Assembly: GCA_029782145.1 (NCBI GenBank)
Contig: JAKOVH010000013.1
Location: forward strand, 124,001-188,000
Direction of reading: 5' to 3'
DNA from: Actinomycetes bacterium
GTDB taxonomy: Bacteria; Actinomycetota; Acidimicrobiia; Acidimicrobiales; Acidimicrobilacustridaceae
DNA: 64,000 nucleotides
Positions within the stretch are counted from its first letter, which is position 1. The number at the start of each line of letters is the position of its first letter. The translations under genes and the position numbers were made by a program. The notes below the pieces were generated by a model. It did no database searches and was not told the DNA's origin. It was given only the letters and a program-made list of their open reading frames with translations. Below, piece after piece: positions 8,299-18,202 of the stretch.

Positions 8299-9042
8299 GT
8301 GGCCGACGAGAACGCCGAGCTGTGGGAGGCCCACGCCGGCTGGTGGCAGCGCGAGTTCACCGACGGCGCCGACCCCGAGTACACCGAGCAGATCCTGCCG
8401 ATCGTCACCGAGTGGACGGCCGGCTCCCGGCGGGTGCTCGAGGTCGGCACCGGCGAGGGGCAGGTCGCTCGGGCGATCGCGTCGGCGGGCGCCTCCCAGG
8501 TCGTCGGTGTCGACCCCACCGTCGCCCAGATCACCGAAGCGGCCCGCCGCGGCGGCGGTCCCCGCTACGCCCGTTCCGGAGCGGGGGCCCTGCCGTTCCC
8601 GGCCGGCTCGTTCGACGCGGTCGTGTGCTGCCTGGTGTTCGAGCACATCGACGACCTCGACGGGGCCGTGGCCGAGGTCGCCCGGGTGCTGCGCCCCGGA
8701 GCTCGCTTCCTCCTGTGCCTGAACCACCCGTTGCTCCAGACCCCCGGCTCGGGCTGGATCGACGACCAGGTGCTCGACCCGCCCGAGCAGTACTGGCGCA
8801 TCGGGCCGTACCTCACCGAGCAGGCAGTGGTCGAGCAGGTCGAGAAGGGCGTGTTCATCCGCTTCGTGCACCGCCCGCTCGGGCGCTACGTCAACGCCAT
8901 GGCCGACGCCGGCCTGGTGCTCGAACGGATGCTCGAGCCGGCGCCCCCACCGGGGTTCCTCGCTCGAGCCCCGGAGTACGTGGAGGCGGCAACCATCCCT
9001 CGGCTGCTCACCCTCGTCGCCCGCAGGTCCGACGACGGTTGA
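8299..9042 (+). CDS. class I SAM-dependent methyltransferase
   Basis: 247 aa, GTG start. Rossmann motif I is VLEVGTGEGQVARAI, motif II GVDPTVAQI and the post-motif DAVVCCLVFEHIDDLDGAV, typical of Methyltransf_11/25 proteins. A short run HPLLQTPGSGWIDD follows, and a C-terminal R-P-L-G-R-Y segment resembles ubiquinone/menaquinone-type and small-molecule methyltransferases. The substrate is unknown. It is divergent from the sugar operon across a 140-base gap and 54 bases upstream of rapZ. The GTG is the first in-frame start next to the family-like N-terminus; a weak CATCAT box ends 6 bases before it. Confidence 0.8.
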   Translation: MADENAELWEAHAGWWQREFTDGADPEYTEQILPIVTEWTAGSRRVLEVGTGEGQVARAIASAGASQVVGVDPTVAQITEAARRGGGPRYARSGAGALPFPAGSFDAVVCCLVFEHIDDLDGAVAEVARVLRPGARFLLCLNHPLLQTPGSGWIDDQVLDPPEQYWRIGPYLTEQAVVEQVEKGVFIRFVHRPLGRYVNAMADAGLVLERMLEPAPPPGFLARAPEYVEAATIPRLLTLVARRSDDG

Positions 9043-9084
9043 GCGGCGCCACAAGCGGGTCCCCGAGCACTCGCCGTCGGCCGG

Positions 9085-9090
9085 TAGCCT
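9085..9090 (+). promoter_or_regulatory. putative -10 box of rapZ (leaderless)
   Basis: TAGCCT ends 6 bases before the GTG of rapZ at 9097. Confidence 0.55.
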
Positions 9091-9096
9091 CGAAGC

Positions 9097-9951
9097 GTGA
9101 GCGACTTCGTGGTGATCACGGGCCTGTCAGGGGCAGGTCGGTCGCAGGCGGCGGACATCCTCGAAGACCTCGGGTTCTTCGTGATCGACAACCTGCCGCC
9201 CGCGTTGATCCCCAAGGTCGCCGAGCTGGCCCAGGCGCCGGGCACCAGCATCGCCAAGGTCGTGCTCGTCGTGGGCACCGGCCCCTACCACATCGAGGTG
9301 CTGCCCGCCCTCACGGCCCTGCGCCGGCAAGGCCTGCGGCTGCGGATCGTGTTCCTCGAGGCCAGCACCGACGTCCTGGTGCGGCGCTACGAGAGCACCC
9401 GGCGGCGGCATCCCCTGGCCTCGCCCGAGCGCTCGCTCGCCGAGTCGATCGAGAGCGAGCGGGGCCTGCTGCAGCCGGTGAAGGCCGAGGCCGACGTGGT
9501 CGTCGACACCAGCGACCTGAACGTGCACCAGCTGCGCGCCCGGATGCTCGACCTGTTCGCCGCCGACGCGCCCTCGGGCGGCATGCAGACCACCATCACC
9601 AGCTTCGGCTACAAGCACGGCCTGCCGCTCGACACCGACCTGGTGATCGACTGCCGCTTCCTGCCCAACCCGCACTGGGTGGAGGAGCTGCGTCCGCTCA
9701 CCGGGCTCGACGAGCCGGTGCGTGACTACGTGCTCGGCCAGCCGCTCACCGGTCGGTTCCTCGAGCAGGTCGAGTCGATGCTGGCCCTGCTCCTGCCCGC
9801 CTACGTGGCCGAGGGCAAGTCCTACCTCACCATCGCCTTCGGCTGCACCGGTGGCCGCCACCGCTCGGTGGCCATCGCCGAGGCGGTCGCCAAGGCGCTG
9901 CGCGAGCAGGGCATCGACCTCCGGGTGGCGCACCGCGACGTCGATCGTTGA
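9097..9951 (+). CDS. rapZ: RapZ/YvcJ family nucleotide-binding protein
   Basis: 284 aa, usual family length. N-terminal P-loop GLSGAGRS (Arg in place of the usual Lys) and FFVIDNLPPALIP define the ATPase-like domain. The C-terminal domain has TSFGYKHGLPLDTDLVIDCRFLPNPHW and ends with IAFGCTGGRHRSVAIAE, the family signature. In E. coli RapZ binds a small RNA and senses glucosamine-6-phosphate; the actinobacterial role is unclear. The usual partners yvcK and whiA are missing downstream: gap follows after 83 bases. Confidence 0.93.
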   Translation: MSDFVVITGLSGAGRSQAADILEDLGFFVIDNLPPALIPKVAELAQAPGTSIAKVVLVVGTGPYHIEVLPALTALRRQGLRLRIVFLEASTDVLVRRYESTRRRHPLASPERSLAESIESERGLLQPVKAEADVVVDTSDLNVHQLRARMLDLFAADAPSGGMQTTITSFGYKHGLPLDTDLVIDCRFLPNPHWVEELRPLTGLDEPVRDYVLGQPLTGRFLEQVESMLALLLPAYVAEGKSYLTIAFGCTGGRHRSVAIAEAVAKALREQGIDLRVAHRDVDR

Positions 9952-10019
9952 CCCGGTAGTTGGCGACCGTCGCCGCGATCTGATCGGATGGGGAGCGCTC
10001 TTCGTCAACGGTGACTCCC

Positions 10020-10025
10020 AGGAGG
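10020..10025 (+). promoter_or_regulatory. Shine-Dalgarno site of gap
   Basis: AGGAGG, 9 bases before ATG at 10035. It fixes the start against an in-frame upstream alternative at 10011. Confidence 0.7.
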
Positions 10026-10034
10026 CAAACCCAG

Positions 10035-11039
<1,005 letters not shown>

Positions 11040-11053
11040 CGAGCCGACAACCG

Positions 11054-12178
11054 ATGAGCGTTCCCACGCTGGAGGACCTCGGCGACGTCGCTGGTCGCCG
11101 GGTCCTCCTCCGCGCCGACTTCAACGTGCCGATCGCCGACGGCGAGATCGTCGACGACTTCCGCATCCGTGCCGCCCTGCCCACCATCGGGTGGCTCACC
11201 GAGCGGGGGGCCACGGTCACGGCCTGCACCCACCTCGGTCGGCCCAAGGGCGCCCCGGACCCGAAGTACTCGGTCGAGCCGGTGCGCCGGCGACTGGCCG
11301 AGCTCGCCCCTGGTGTCGAGCTGCTCGACAACCTGCGGTTCGACCCGGGCGAGACGGCCAACGACCCGGCGTTCGTCCAGCGCCTCATCGAGGGCCAGGA
11401 CCTCTACGTCAACGACGCCTTCGGCGCGTCGCACCGGGCCCACGCCTCCATCGTGGGGCCGCCGCAGTTCCTGCCGTCGGCCGCCGGTCGCCTGCTGCAG
11501 CGCGAGGTCGAGGTCCTCCTCCCGCTGCGCACCGACCCGCAGCGGCCCTTCGTGGTGATCCTCGGCGGCTCGAAGGTGTCCGACAAGCTCGGCGTGATCG
11601 ACGCCCTGTCGAAGGTCGCCGACGCCCTGATCATCGGCGGCGGCATGTGCTTCACCTTCCTCGCCGCCCAGGGCCACTCGGTGGGAGCGTCGCTGCTCGA
11701 GCAGGACCAGGTCGAGACGTGCCGACGGCTGCTGGCCAGCGACGTCGAGATCCACGTCCCGCACGACATCACCGTGCTCGGCCCCGGCGGCAAGATCGGC
11801 GACCCCTCGGCCGGCGGCGAGGTGCGCCAGGTCGGCGCCGACGTGCCCGACGGGTGGATGGGCCTCGACATCGGCCCCGGCACGGCCGCCGAGTTCAGCG
11901 ACATCATCGCCGGTGCCCGCACCGTCCTCTGGAACGGCCCCATGGGCGTGTTCGAGGACCCCCGCTTCGCGGCCGGCACCCGGGTGGTGGCCGAGGCCCT
12001 CGCCGACGCCCGGGGCTTCACCGTGATCGGCGGCGGCGACTCCGCCGCGGCGGCCGACCAGTTCGGCGTCGCCGACCGCATCGACCACGTCTCCACCGGT
12101 GGTGGCGCCTCCCTCGAGCTGCTCGAGACCGGCGACCTCCCCGGCCTGGAGGCCCTCCGAGGAGCACCGAATGCCTGA
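11054..12178 (+). CDS. pgk: phosphoglycerate kinase
   Basis: 374 aa, slightly short for the family (about 390-400). Transfers phosphate from 1,3-bisphosphoglycerate to ADP. Visible landmarks are RADFNVPI (substrate loop), THLGRPKG, NDAFGASHRAHAS, LGGSKVSDKLGVI, WNGPMGVFEDPRF and the C-terminal glycine loop VIGGGDSAAA. Its stop overlaps the tpiA start by 8 bases (ATGCCTGA), so the two are probably translationally coupled. Confidence 0.97.
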   Translation: MSVPTLEDLGDVAGRRVLLRADFNVPIADGEIVDDFRIRAALPTIGWLTERGATVTACTHLGRPKGAPDPKYSVEPVRRRLAELAPGVELLDNLRFDPGETANDPAFVQRLIEGQDLYVNDAFGASHRAHASIVGPPQFLPSAAGRLLQREVEVLLPLRTDPQRPFVVILGGSKVSDKLGVIDALSKVADALIIGGGMCFTFLAAQGHSVGASLLEQDQVETCRRLLASDVEIHVPHDITVLGPGGKIGDPSAGGEVRQVGADVPDGWMGLDIGPGTAAEFSDIIAGARTVLWNGPMGVFEDPRFAAGTRVVAEALADARGFTVIGGGDSAAAADQFGVADRIDHVSTGGGASLELLETGDLPGLEALRGAPNA

Positions 12179-12947
12179 CCGCAAGCCGCTCATCTCCGGC
12201 AACTGGAAGATGAACCTCAACCACTTCGAGGCCACGGCCACGCTCGACAAGCTGCGGTACCTGCTCACCAAGGACGACTACGAGGCCGTCGACGTGTCGG
12301 TGCACCCGCCCTTCACCGACATCCGCACGGTGCAGACCTTCCTCGAGAGCGAGAAGGTGCCGATCGCCCTGGGTGCCCAGAACTGCCACTGGGAGGAGAA
12401 GGGCGCCTTCACCGGCGAGGTCGCCGCACCCATGCTGGCCAAGCTCAACGTCAGCTACGTCATCGTCGGCCACAGCGAGCGGCGGGAGCTCTTCGGCGAC
12501 ACCGACGTGTGGGTGGCGCGCAAGGTCCACGCCGTGTTCAAGCACGGGATGACCCCCATCCTGTGCTGCGGCGAGACCCTCGAGGAGCGTGAGGGGGAGG
12601 CCACCCACGGCAAGGTCACCGGGCAGATCCACGCCGGCATCGAGGGCCTCACCGCCGAGCAGGTGGCCTCCATGGTCATCGCCTACGAGCCGATCTGGGC
12701 CATCGGCACCGGCCGGACGGCCAGCGCCGACGACGCCCAGCAGGTCTGCGGCTGGATCCGCGAGAAGGTCGCCGAGATGAAGGGCGCCGACGCGGCCGCC
12801 GCCGTGCGGATCCAGTACGGCGGCTCGGTGAAGGCGGCCAACGCCGCCGAGCTGATGGCCCAGCCCGACATCGACGGCGCCCTGGTCGGCGGCGCGGCGC
12901 TCGACCCCGACGAGTTCGCCCGCATCGTGCAGCACCGCCTCGGCTGA
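12171..12947 (+). CDS. tpiA: triosephosphate isomerase
   Basis: 258 aa. Interconverts dihydroxyacetone phosphate and glyceraldehyde 3-phosphate. GNWKMN carries the active-site Asn and Lys, VIVGHSERR the catalytic His, AYEPIWAIGTGRTA the catalytic Glu and the flexible loop 6, and YGGSVK the phosphate-binding loop. It starts inside the end of pgk and is followed after 14 bases by secG. Confidence 0.97.
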   Translation: MPDRKPLISGNWKMNLNHFEATATLDKLRYLLTKDDYEAVDVSVHPPFTDIRTVQTFLESEKVPIALGAQNCHWEEKGAFTGEVAAPMLAKLNVSYVIVGHSERRELFGDTDVWVARKVHAVFKHGMTPILCCGETLEEREGEATHGKVTGQIHAGIEGLTAEQVASMVIAYEPIWAIGTGRTASADDAQQVCGWIREKVAEMKGADAAAAVRIQYGGSVKAANAAELMAQPDIDGALVGGAALDPDEFARIVQHRLG

Positions 12948-12948
12948 T

Positions 12949-12954
12949 ACCCTC
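12949..12954 (+). promoter_or_regulatory. putative -10 box of secG (leaderless)
   Basis: TACCCT begins just after the tpiA stop and ends 7 bases before the secG GTG. secG may therefore have its own leaderless promoter besides read-through. Confidence 0.45.
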
Positions 12955-12961
12955 CGACGCC

Positions 12962-13192
12962 GTGGTCGTCGTCGTCCTCGTCCTGCACGTCATCGTCTCG
13001 CTCACGCTGATCTTCCTCGTGCTGCTCCACAGCGGCCGGGGCGGCGGCCTGTCCGACATGTTCGGCGGCGGCCTCGGGGCGACGGCGGCGGGGTCGACCG
13101 TGGTGGAGAAGAACCTCGACCGGCTCACGATCATCGCCGGGCTCATCTTCACCTTCACGTCGATCACCCTCGCCCTGATCCTCGACAAGTAG
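12962..13192 (+). CDS. secG: preprotein translocase subunit SecG
   Basis: 76 aa, GTG start. Small SecYEG subunit with two transmembrane helices (about residues 2-22 and 53-73) joined by a Gly-rich loop LHSGRGGGLSDMFGGGLG and the conserved VVEKNLDRLT. It follows tpiA as in most actinobacteria. Confidence 0.93.
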   Translation: MVVVVLVLHVIVSLTLIFLVLLHSGRGGGLSDMFGGGLGATAAGSTVVEKNLDRLTIIAGLIFTFTSITLALILDK

Positions 13193-13222
13193 CGGCCGGG
13201 CGTCGGGCCCGCGCGTCGAGAC

Positions 13223-14026
13223 GTGCCTGACCCCTCCGCCGGCCCTGCCGCGCTCCGGCTCGTCGGGGTGAGCCTGGTGCGCGAGGGCCGGCGTCTCCTC
13301 GACGGCGTCGACTGGGCGGTGGGGCCGCGGGAGCGCTGGGTGGTGCTGGGGCGCAACGGGTCGGGCAAGTCGTCGCTGCTCAGGATCGCCTCGCTGTACC
13401 TGCACCCCAGCGAGGGCACCGTGGAGGTGCTGGGGGAGCGGCTCGGCCGCACCGACGTGCGCCGCCTGCGCACCCGCATCGGCGTGGCCAGCGCGGGCAC
13501 GGCCGACATGCTCCGCGGCGACCTGGTCGCCCTCGACGTGGTGATGACGGCCAAGCACGGCGCCCTCGAGCCATGGTGGCACCGCTACGACGACGCCGAC
13601 CGGGCCCGCGCCCGTGCCTGCCTCGGCCAGCTCGGCGTCGGCGAGCTCGCCGAGCGGCGCTTCGCCACCCTGTCGTCGGGTGAGCGCCAGCGGGTGCTGC
13701 TCGCCCGCACGCTCATGCCCGAGCCCGGCCTGTTGCTCCTCGACGAGCCCACCGCCGGCCTCGACCTCGCCGGGCGGGAAGACCTCGTCGCCGGCCTTGC
13801 CGAGCTGGCAGCCGACCCGGGCACCCCGCCGACCGTGCTGGTCACCCACCACGTCGAGGAGATCCCGGAGGGCTTCACCCACCTGCTGTTGCTCTCGGAG
13901 GGACGGGTGGCGGCCGCCGGGCCGCTCGACGCGGTGCTCGACGCCGAGCGCCTCTCGGACTGCTTCGGCCTGTCGCTCGGCCTCGAGCACCGCCACGGCC
14001 GGTGGTGGGCGTGGTCGACCCGCTGA
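13223..14026 (+). CDS. ABC transporter ATP-binding protein
   Basis: 267 aa, GTG start. Complete ABC ATPase: Walker A GRNGSGKSS, signature LSSGERQRVLLARTL, Walker B LLLLDEPTAGLD and switch His in VTHHVEEIP. No permease or binding protein is adjacent. Resembles stand-alone YlmA-type ATPases of unknown transport role; the sequence ends in a long His/Trp-rich tail (LEHRHGRWWAW). It may be read through from secG, whose stop is 30 bases upstream. Confidence 0.85.
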   Translation: MPDPSAGPAALRLVGVSLVREGRRLLDGVDWAVGPRERWVVLGRNGSGKSSLLRIASLYLHPSEGTVEVLGERLGRTDVRRLRTRIGVASAGTADMLRGDLVALDVVMTAKHGALEPWWHRYDDADRARARACLGQLGVGELAERRFATLSSGERQRVLLARTLMPEPGLLLLDEPTAGLDLAGREDLVAGLAELAADPGTPPTVLVTHHVEEIPEGFTHLLLLSEGRVAAAGPLDAVLDAERLSDCFGLSLGLEHRHGRWWAWSTR

Positions 14027-14040
14027 GGGCGGGAGGCCGG

Positions 14041-14046
14041 TACGAT
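14041..14046 (+). promoter_or_regulatory. putative -10 box upstream of the CNNM/CorC pair
   Basis: TACGAT, giving a leader of about 55 bases before the proposed ATC start at 14107. The leader contains GGAGG at 14092-14096. Confidence 0.4.
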
Positions 14047-14106
14047 CGGCGCGGCCGCCGCCCCGCGGGCGGCTGACCCGAACGGCCCACTGGAGGCCCG
14101 CCTCCC

Positions 14107-15456
14107 ATCAGCACCGCACTCGGACTCCTCGCCGTCCTGCTGCTCATCTTGGCCAACGGGTTCTTCGTCGCGGCCGAGTTCGCCCTGGTCGCCGTCGACC
14201 GCACTCGGGTCGACCACGCCGCCGAGCAGGGCGGGCGCCGGGCCCGCACCGCCCGGGGGTTGCTGCGCCACCTGTCGTTCCACCTGTCGGGGGCCCAGCT
14301 CGGCATCACCGTGACCTCGCTGGTCATCGGCATCCTGGCCGAGCCGGCCATCGCCACCCTCATCGAGCCGGTGCTCGAGCCGCTCGTCGGCGAACGGGCG
14401 GTGCGGGGCATCTCGCTCGCGCTGGCCATCTTCATCGCCACGGTCGTGCAGATGGTCGTCGGCGAGCTCGTGCCCAAGGGCCTGGCCATCGCCCGCCCCG
14501 AGACCACCACGTTCCTGCTGGCCCCTGTCGTGCGCGTCTACGGCCTGGTGTTCGGCCCCGCCATCCGCCTGCTCAACGGGGCGGCCAACCGCACGGTGCG
14601 CCTCCTCGGCGTCGAGCCCAAGGAGGAGCTGTCCAACGTCAGCACCTTCGCCGAGCTGCAGGTGGTCGTGCGCACCTCGGCCGAGGAGGGCACCATCGAC
14701 GACTCGGCCAGCGCCCTGCTCACCCGCTCGATCCGCTTCGAGGGCAAGGCCGCCGAGGACGTGCTCGTGCCGCGCACCGCGGTGCGGGCGCTGCAGTCCG
14801 ACGACACCGTCGCCGACCTGGTCCGGCTCTCGGCCGAGACCGGCTTCAGCCGGTTCCTCGTGCACGGCGCCGACCTCGACGACATCGAAGGGGTGGTGCT
14901 CGTGCGGGCCGCCCACGCCGTGCCGGCGGCCGAGCGCGACACCACGCCCGTGTCGCAGCTGATGCAGCCGGTCCTCGCCGTGCCGGAGAGCCGGGCCCTC
15001 GACGACCTGCTCGTCGACCTGCGGCGCGCCCGCACGCACCTGGCCGTGGTGGTCGACGAGTACGGCGGCACCGCCGGGATCGTCACCCTCGAGGACGTGC
15101 TCGAGGAGATCGTCGGTGAGATCGACGACGAGCACGACCCGATGCCCACCCGGCTGACCCGGCCCCGGCGGGCGGGGGAGTGGGTCGTGCCCGGCACGCT
15201 GCACCTCGACGAGGTGCTCGACCAGACCGGGCTCGACCTGCCCGAGGGGGAGTACGAGACCCTCGCCGGCTTCGTGCTCGACCGGCTCGGTCGCATCCCC
15301 GCCGTCGGCGACGCCCTCGAGGTCGACGGCTGGTCGGTCGAGGTGGCCGACATGGACCGGCGCCGGGTGTCGGAGGTGCGGTTGCGGCCCCTCGTCGTGG
15401 GCGAGGCCCGCACCGAGACCGAGCCCGTCGACCAGCCGGGCGGTCCCCAGCGATGA
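14107..15456 (+). CDS. CNNM/HlyC-CorC family membrane protein with CBS pair (1)
   Basis: 449 aa from the proposed start. The DUF21 transmembrane domain occupies about residues 1-190 ([19 protein letters not shown] is the first helix region), followed by a CBS pair (about 215-340, with EEGTIDDSA before it and [20 protein letters not shown] at its end) and a CorC_HlyC domain (about 360-440). This family is linked to Mg2+ or Co2+ transport; direction and ion are not established here. Start choice is odd: no ATG, GTG or TTG occurs between the upstream in-frame stop and TTG at 14149, which would remove most of helix 1. ATC at 14107 gives the expected STALGLL N-terminus and follows GGAGG by 10 bases. 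Confidence 0.88.
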   Translation: MSTALGLLAVLLLILANGFFVAAEFALVAVDRTRVDHAAEQGGRRARTARGLLRHLSFHLSGAQLGITVTSLVIGILAEPAIATLIEPVLEPLVGERAVRGISLALAIFIATVVQMVVGELVPKGLAIARPETTTFLLAPVVRVYGLVFGPAIRLLNGAANRTVRLLGVEPKEELSNVSTFAELQVVVRTSAEEGTIDDSASALLTRSIRFEGKAAEDVLVPRTAVRALQSDDTVADLVRLSAETGFSRFLVHGADLDDIEGVVLVRAAHAVPAAERDTTPVSQLMQPVLAVPESRALDDLLVDLRRARTHLAVVVDEYGGTAGIVTLEDVLEEIVGEIDDEHDPMPTRLTRPRRAGEWVVPGTLHLDEVLDQTGLDLPEGEYETLAGFVLDRLGRIPAVGDALEVDGWSVEVADMDRRRVSEVRLRPLVVGEARTETEPVDQPGGPQR

Positions 15457-16493
15457 CCGTCTGGCCCTTCGTCGCCATCGTGGCGCTGCTGGCGGTCAAC
15501 GCCTTCTTCGTCGCCCTGGAGTTCGCGCTCGTGGGCTCCCGCCGGAGTCGCCTGGAGCCGCTGGCCGAGGCCGGCGACCGGTCGGCCATCCGCAGCCTCG
15601 AGGCGATGCGCGACCTCAGCCTGCAGCTGGCGGGCGCCCAGCTCGGCATCACCATCGCCTCGCTGATCCTCGGCCTGGTGGGGGAGCCGGCCATGGCCCA
15701 CCTGCTCCAGGGCCCGGTGGAGCTGCTGCCCGGCGTGCCCGAGAGCTGGGCCCACCCGATGGCCAGCGTGATCGGGCTGCTCATCGTGGTGTTCGCCCAC
15801 ATGGTCCTCGGTGAGATGGTCCCCAAGAACCTGACCCTCACCCACCCCGAGGCGACGCTGCGGGCGATCACCTTGCCGAACCGCGTCTACCTCACCGTCG
15901 CCCGGCCCCTGGTGTGGGTGCTCAACCACCTGGCGAACGTGGGTGTGCGGGCGTTCGGCATCGAGCCGCGCGACGAGCTGGCCAGCGCGCACACCGCGGA
16001 GGAGCTGGCGGTGATGGTGGCGGCGTCGCGCGAGGAGGGCACGATCCAGGGCTTCGCCGCCGAGCTCCTGTCCGGCGTGCTCGACTTCGGCGGCCGCGAG
16101 GTCGCGTCGGTGATGGTGTCCCGCGAAGAGATCTGCTCGGTCCCGAGCACCGCCACCGCCGCGGAGGCGGAGGCGGTGGTGCTCGAGCGGAACCACTCCC
16201 GGCTCCCCGTCACCGGCCCGGGCGGCATCGACGACGTGCTCGGCTTCCTCCACGCCAAGGACCTGCTGCAGCTGCCCGAGGCCGCGTTCGGGCGGGCGCT
16301 GCCGCCGCGGCTGCTGCGCCGCATGCTGGTCGTGCCCCGCCAGCGCACTTTGGAGGACCTGCTGCTCGCCATGCGGCGCTCACGGGTGCACTTCGCGCTG
16401 GTGACCGAGGCCGACGGCACCACCGCCGGCATCGTGACCCTCGACGACCTGCTCGAGGAGCTGGTCGGCGACATCACCGACGAGCCCGAATAG
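15453..16493 (+). CDS. CNNM/HlyC-CorC family membrane protein with CBS pair (2)
   Basis: 346 aa. Same DUF21 fold ([32 protein letters not shown]) and CBS pair (EEGTIQGFA to [14 protein letters not shown]) as the preceding gene, but it ends after the CBS pair and lacks the C-terminal CorC_HlyC domain. ATG overlaps the previous stop (ATGA), so the two paralogues are translationally coupled and probably form a hetero-oligomer. Tandem long and short copies of this family are common in actinobacteria. Confidence 0.9.
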   Translation: MTVWPFVAIVALLAVNAFFVALEFALVGSRRSRLEPLAEAGDRSAIRSLEAMRDLSLQLAGAQLGITIASLILGLVGEPAMAHLLQGPVELLPGVPESWAHPMASVIGLLIVVFAHMVLGEMVPKNLTLTHPEATLRAITLPNRVYLTVARPLVWVLNHLANVGVRAFGIEPRDELASAHTAEELAVMVAASREEGTIQGFAAELLSGVLDFGGREVASVMVSREEICSVPSTATAAEAEAVVLERNHSRLPVTGPGGIDDVLGFLHAKDLLQLPEAAFGRALPPRLLRRMLVVPRQRTLEDLLLAMRRSRVHFALVTEADGTTAGIVTLDDLLEELVGDITDEPE

Positions 16494-16524
16494 CCGCCCT
16501 CCCCGCCCGGTCCACCCCGCCGTC

Positions 16525-16588
16525 CCCCTCCGTTCTGGTGGAGGTCTGCGGTCACATGCGCCAGTAGATCTCCACCAGAACGGGGAGG
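16525..16588. repeat. family A intergenic palindrome, copy 1
   Basis: Inverted repeat: left arm CGTTCTGGTGGAGGTCT (16531-16547), right arm 16566-16582 complementary at all 17 positions if one G-T wobble is allowed, with an 18-base loop. GC-rich flanks extend the stem a few pairs. It sits between the convergent 3' ends of the CNNM gene and fabI and could act as a bidirectional terminator, although it lacks a T-tract. The same arms recur at 60109. Confidence 0.8.
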
Positions 16589-16621
16589 ATCGCCGAGAAC
16601 CAGGAGGAGCGGGAGGGGTTC

Positions 16622-17389
16622 TCAGGCGCCGGTGGTGTGGTAGCCGCCGTCGACGTGGACGATCTCGCCGGTGGTCTGGGGGAACCAGTCCGACAGCAGC
16701 GCCACGCACGCCTTGGCCACACCGGTGTTGTCGCGGACGTCCCATCCGAGCGGGGCCCGCTCGTCCCACACGTCCTCGAACTTCGAGAAGCCGGGGATGG
16801 AGCGGGCGGCGATGGTCTTGACCGGCCCGGCGGCGACCAGGTTGACCCGGACCTGCTGGGGGCCCAGGTAGCGGGCGAGGTAGCGGGCGGTGGACTCGAG
16901 GGCGGACTTGGCCACGCCCATCCAGTCGTAGGCCGGCCACGAGACGGTGTTGTCGAAGTCGAGCCCGACGATGGAACCGCCCTCGGTCATGAGCGGGGCG
17001 ACGATGTCGGCGAGGGCCTTCAGCGAGTAGGCGGACGCGTTCATGGCCACCGCCACGTCGTCCCAGCCGGCCTCCATGAACGTGCCGCCGAGGCACACCG
17101 GGGGAGCGAACCCGATGGCGTGCAGGGCGCCGTCGACGCGGCCCCACCGCTCCTGCAGGGCGGCCCGCACCGACTCGACGTGGGCGGGCTCGGTGACGTC
17201 GAGCTCCAGCACGTCGGGCTCCACCGGCAGCTTCCGGGCGGTCTTCAGGGTGTGCTTCATGCCGTTGCCGACCCCGGTCAGCACGATCTCGGCGCCCTCG
17301 GCCTGCGCCAGGCGCGCCACGCCGTACCCGAGGGAGGCCTCGGTGAGCACACCGGTGATGAGCAGTCGCTTGCCGTCGAGCAGTCCCAT
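16622..17389 (-). CDS. fabI: enoyl-[acyl-carrier-protein] reductase, InhA/FabI type
   Basis: 255 aa. NADH-dependent reduction of trans-2-enoyl-ACP, last step of each fatty-acid elongation round. The SDR fold opens with KRLLITGVLTEASLGYGVA. The active-site run YDWMGVAKSALESTARYLA has the FabI Tyr-x6-Lys and matches the mycobacterial InhA wording; AAGPVKTIAARSIPGF is the substrate-loop region. ATG at 17389 is preceded by GGAGGG and a TAACGT box. The F420 reductase is divergent from it. Confidence 0.93.
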   Translation of the reverse strand: MGLLDGKRLLITGVLTEASLGYGVARLAQAEGAEIVLTGVGNGMKHTLKTARKLPVEPDVLELDVTEPAHVESVRAALQERWGRVDGALHAIGFAPPVCLGGTFMEAGWDDVAVAMNASAYSLKALADIVAPLMTEGGSIVGLDFDNTVSWPAYDWMGVAKSALESTARYLARYLGPQQVRVNLVAAGPVKTIAARSIPGFSKFEDVWDERAPLGWDVRDNTGVAKACVALLSDWFPQTTGEIVHVDGGYHTTGA

Positions 17390-17418
17390 GGTCCCTCCGA
17401 TCCGGGTGTGGCCGCCCG

Positions 17419-17424
17419 ACGTTA
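17419..17424 (-). promoter_or_regulatory. putative -10 box of fabI
   Basis: TAACGT on the minus strand, with a leader of about 23 bases that includes GGAGGG before the ATG. Confidence 0.4.
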
Positions 17425-17501
17425 CGTGGCGGCGGCCCGCACGCGGTCGACCGCTGGGCCCCGAGAAGTTACCGGTCGGTCACTTCTTTCCCGGTGGGTG
17501 T

Positions 17502-17507
17502 TAGGGT
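17502..17507 (+). promoter_or_regulatory. putative -10 box of the F420 reductase gene (leaderless)
   Basis: TAGGGT ends 8 bases before ATG at 17516. Confidence 0.55.
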
Positions 17508-17515
17508 CCGCGCCC

Positions 17516-18184
17516 ATGGAGATCGGAATCGTCGGTGGCACCGGCCCCGCCGGCAGCGGCCTGGCTCTGCGCCTGGCCGCCGCCGGGCACCACGTGGTCC
17601 TCGGCTCGCGCTCGCAGGAGCGGGCGGCCGAGGTCGTGCAGAAGCTGCACGAGCGATGGCCCGAACAAGCCGGATCGATCGAGGCGGCCGACAACGCGGC
17701 GGCGGCCAGCGGGGAGATCGTCGTCATCGCCACCCCGTGGGACGCGGCCTGGACCACCGCCAAGTCGGTCGGGCACCGCCTCGCCGGCAAGGTCGTGCTG
17801 TGCATGGCCAACGCCCTGATCCGGGTGGGCCACGAGTTCCAGCCCCTCGTCCCGCCGCGAGGGTCGGTGGCGGCCAGCGTCCAGGCGGCCGTGCCGTCGT
17901 CGTACGTCGTGGCCGCGCTCCACCACGTGCCGGCCAAGGAGCTCGGCGACCTCGCCCACCCGGTGGAGAGCGACGTGCTGGTGTGCTCCGACCACGCCGA
18001 GGCCAAGCGCCAGTGCATGGAGCTGATCACCCAGATCCCCGACATGCGGCCCCTCGACGCGGGCGACCTCACCCAGGCGGCGCCGATCGAGGCGTTCACG
18101 GCCGTGCTCCTGCAGCTGAACATCCGCTACAAGACCCGGGTGGCGGTGAAGTTCACGGGCATCGACGGCGATCCCTTCGCCTGA
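17516..18184 (+). CDS. NADPH-dependent F420 reductase
   Basis: 222 aa. Transfers hydride between NADP(H) and coenzyme F420. The N-terminal dinucleotide site IGIVGGTGPAGSGLALRLA and GSRSQERA (NADP phosphate-binding Ser/Arg) match archaeal and actinobacterial Fno/NpdG proteins. So do VVIATPWDAAW and the F420-side segments SVAASVQAAVP and VAALHHVPAKEL. Its presence argues that the organism makes F420; no F420 biosynthesis gene is in the window. It ends 52 bases before the mshC-like gene. Confidence 0.88.
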   Translation: MEIGIVGGTGPAGSGLALRLAAAGHHVVLGSRSQERAAEVVQKLHERWPEQAGSIEAADNAAAASGEIVVIATPWDAAWTTAKSVGHRLAGKVVLCMANALIRVGHEFQPLVPPRGSVAASVQAAVPSSYVVAALHHVPAKELGDLAHPVESDVLVCSDHAEAKRQCMELITQIPDMRPLDAGDLTQAAPIEAFTAVLLQLNIRYKTRVAVKFTGIDGDPFA

Positions 18185-18202
18185 CGGAGGCAGGGGCGCC
18201 GG

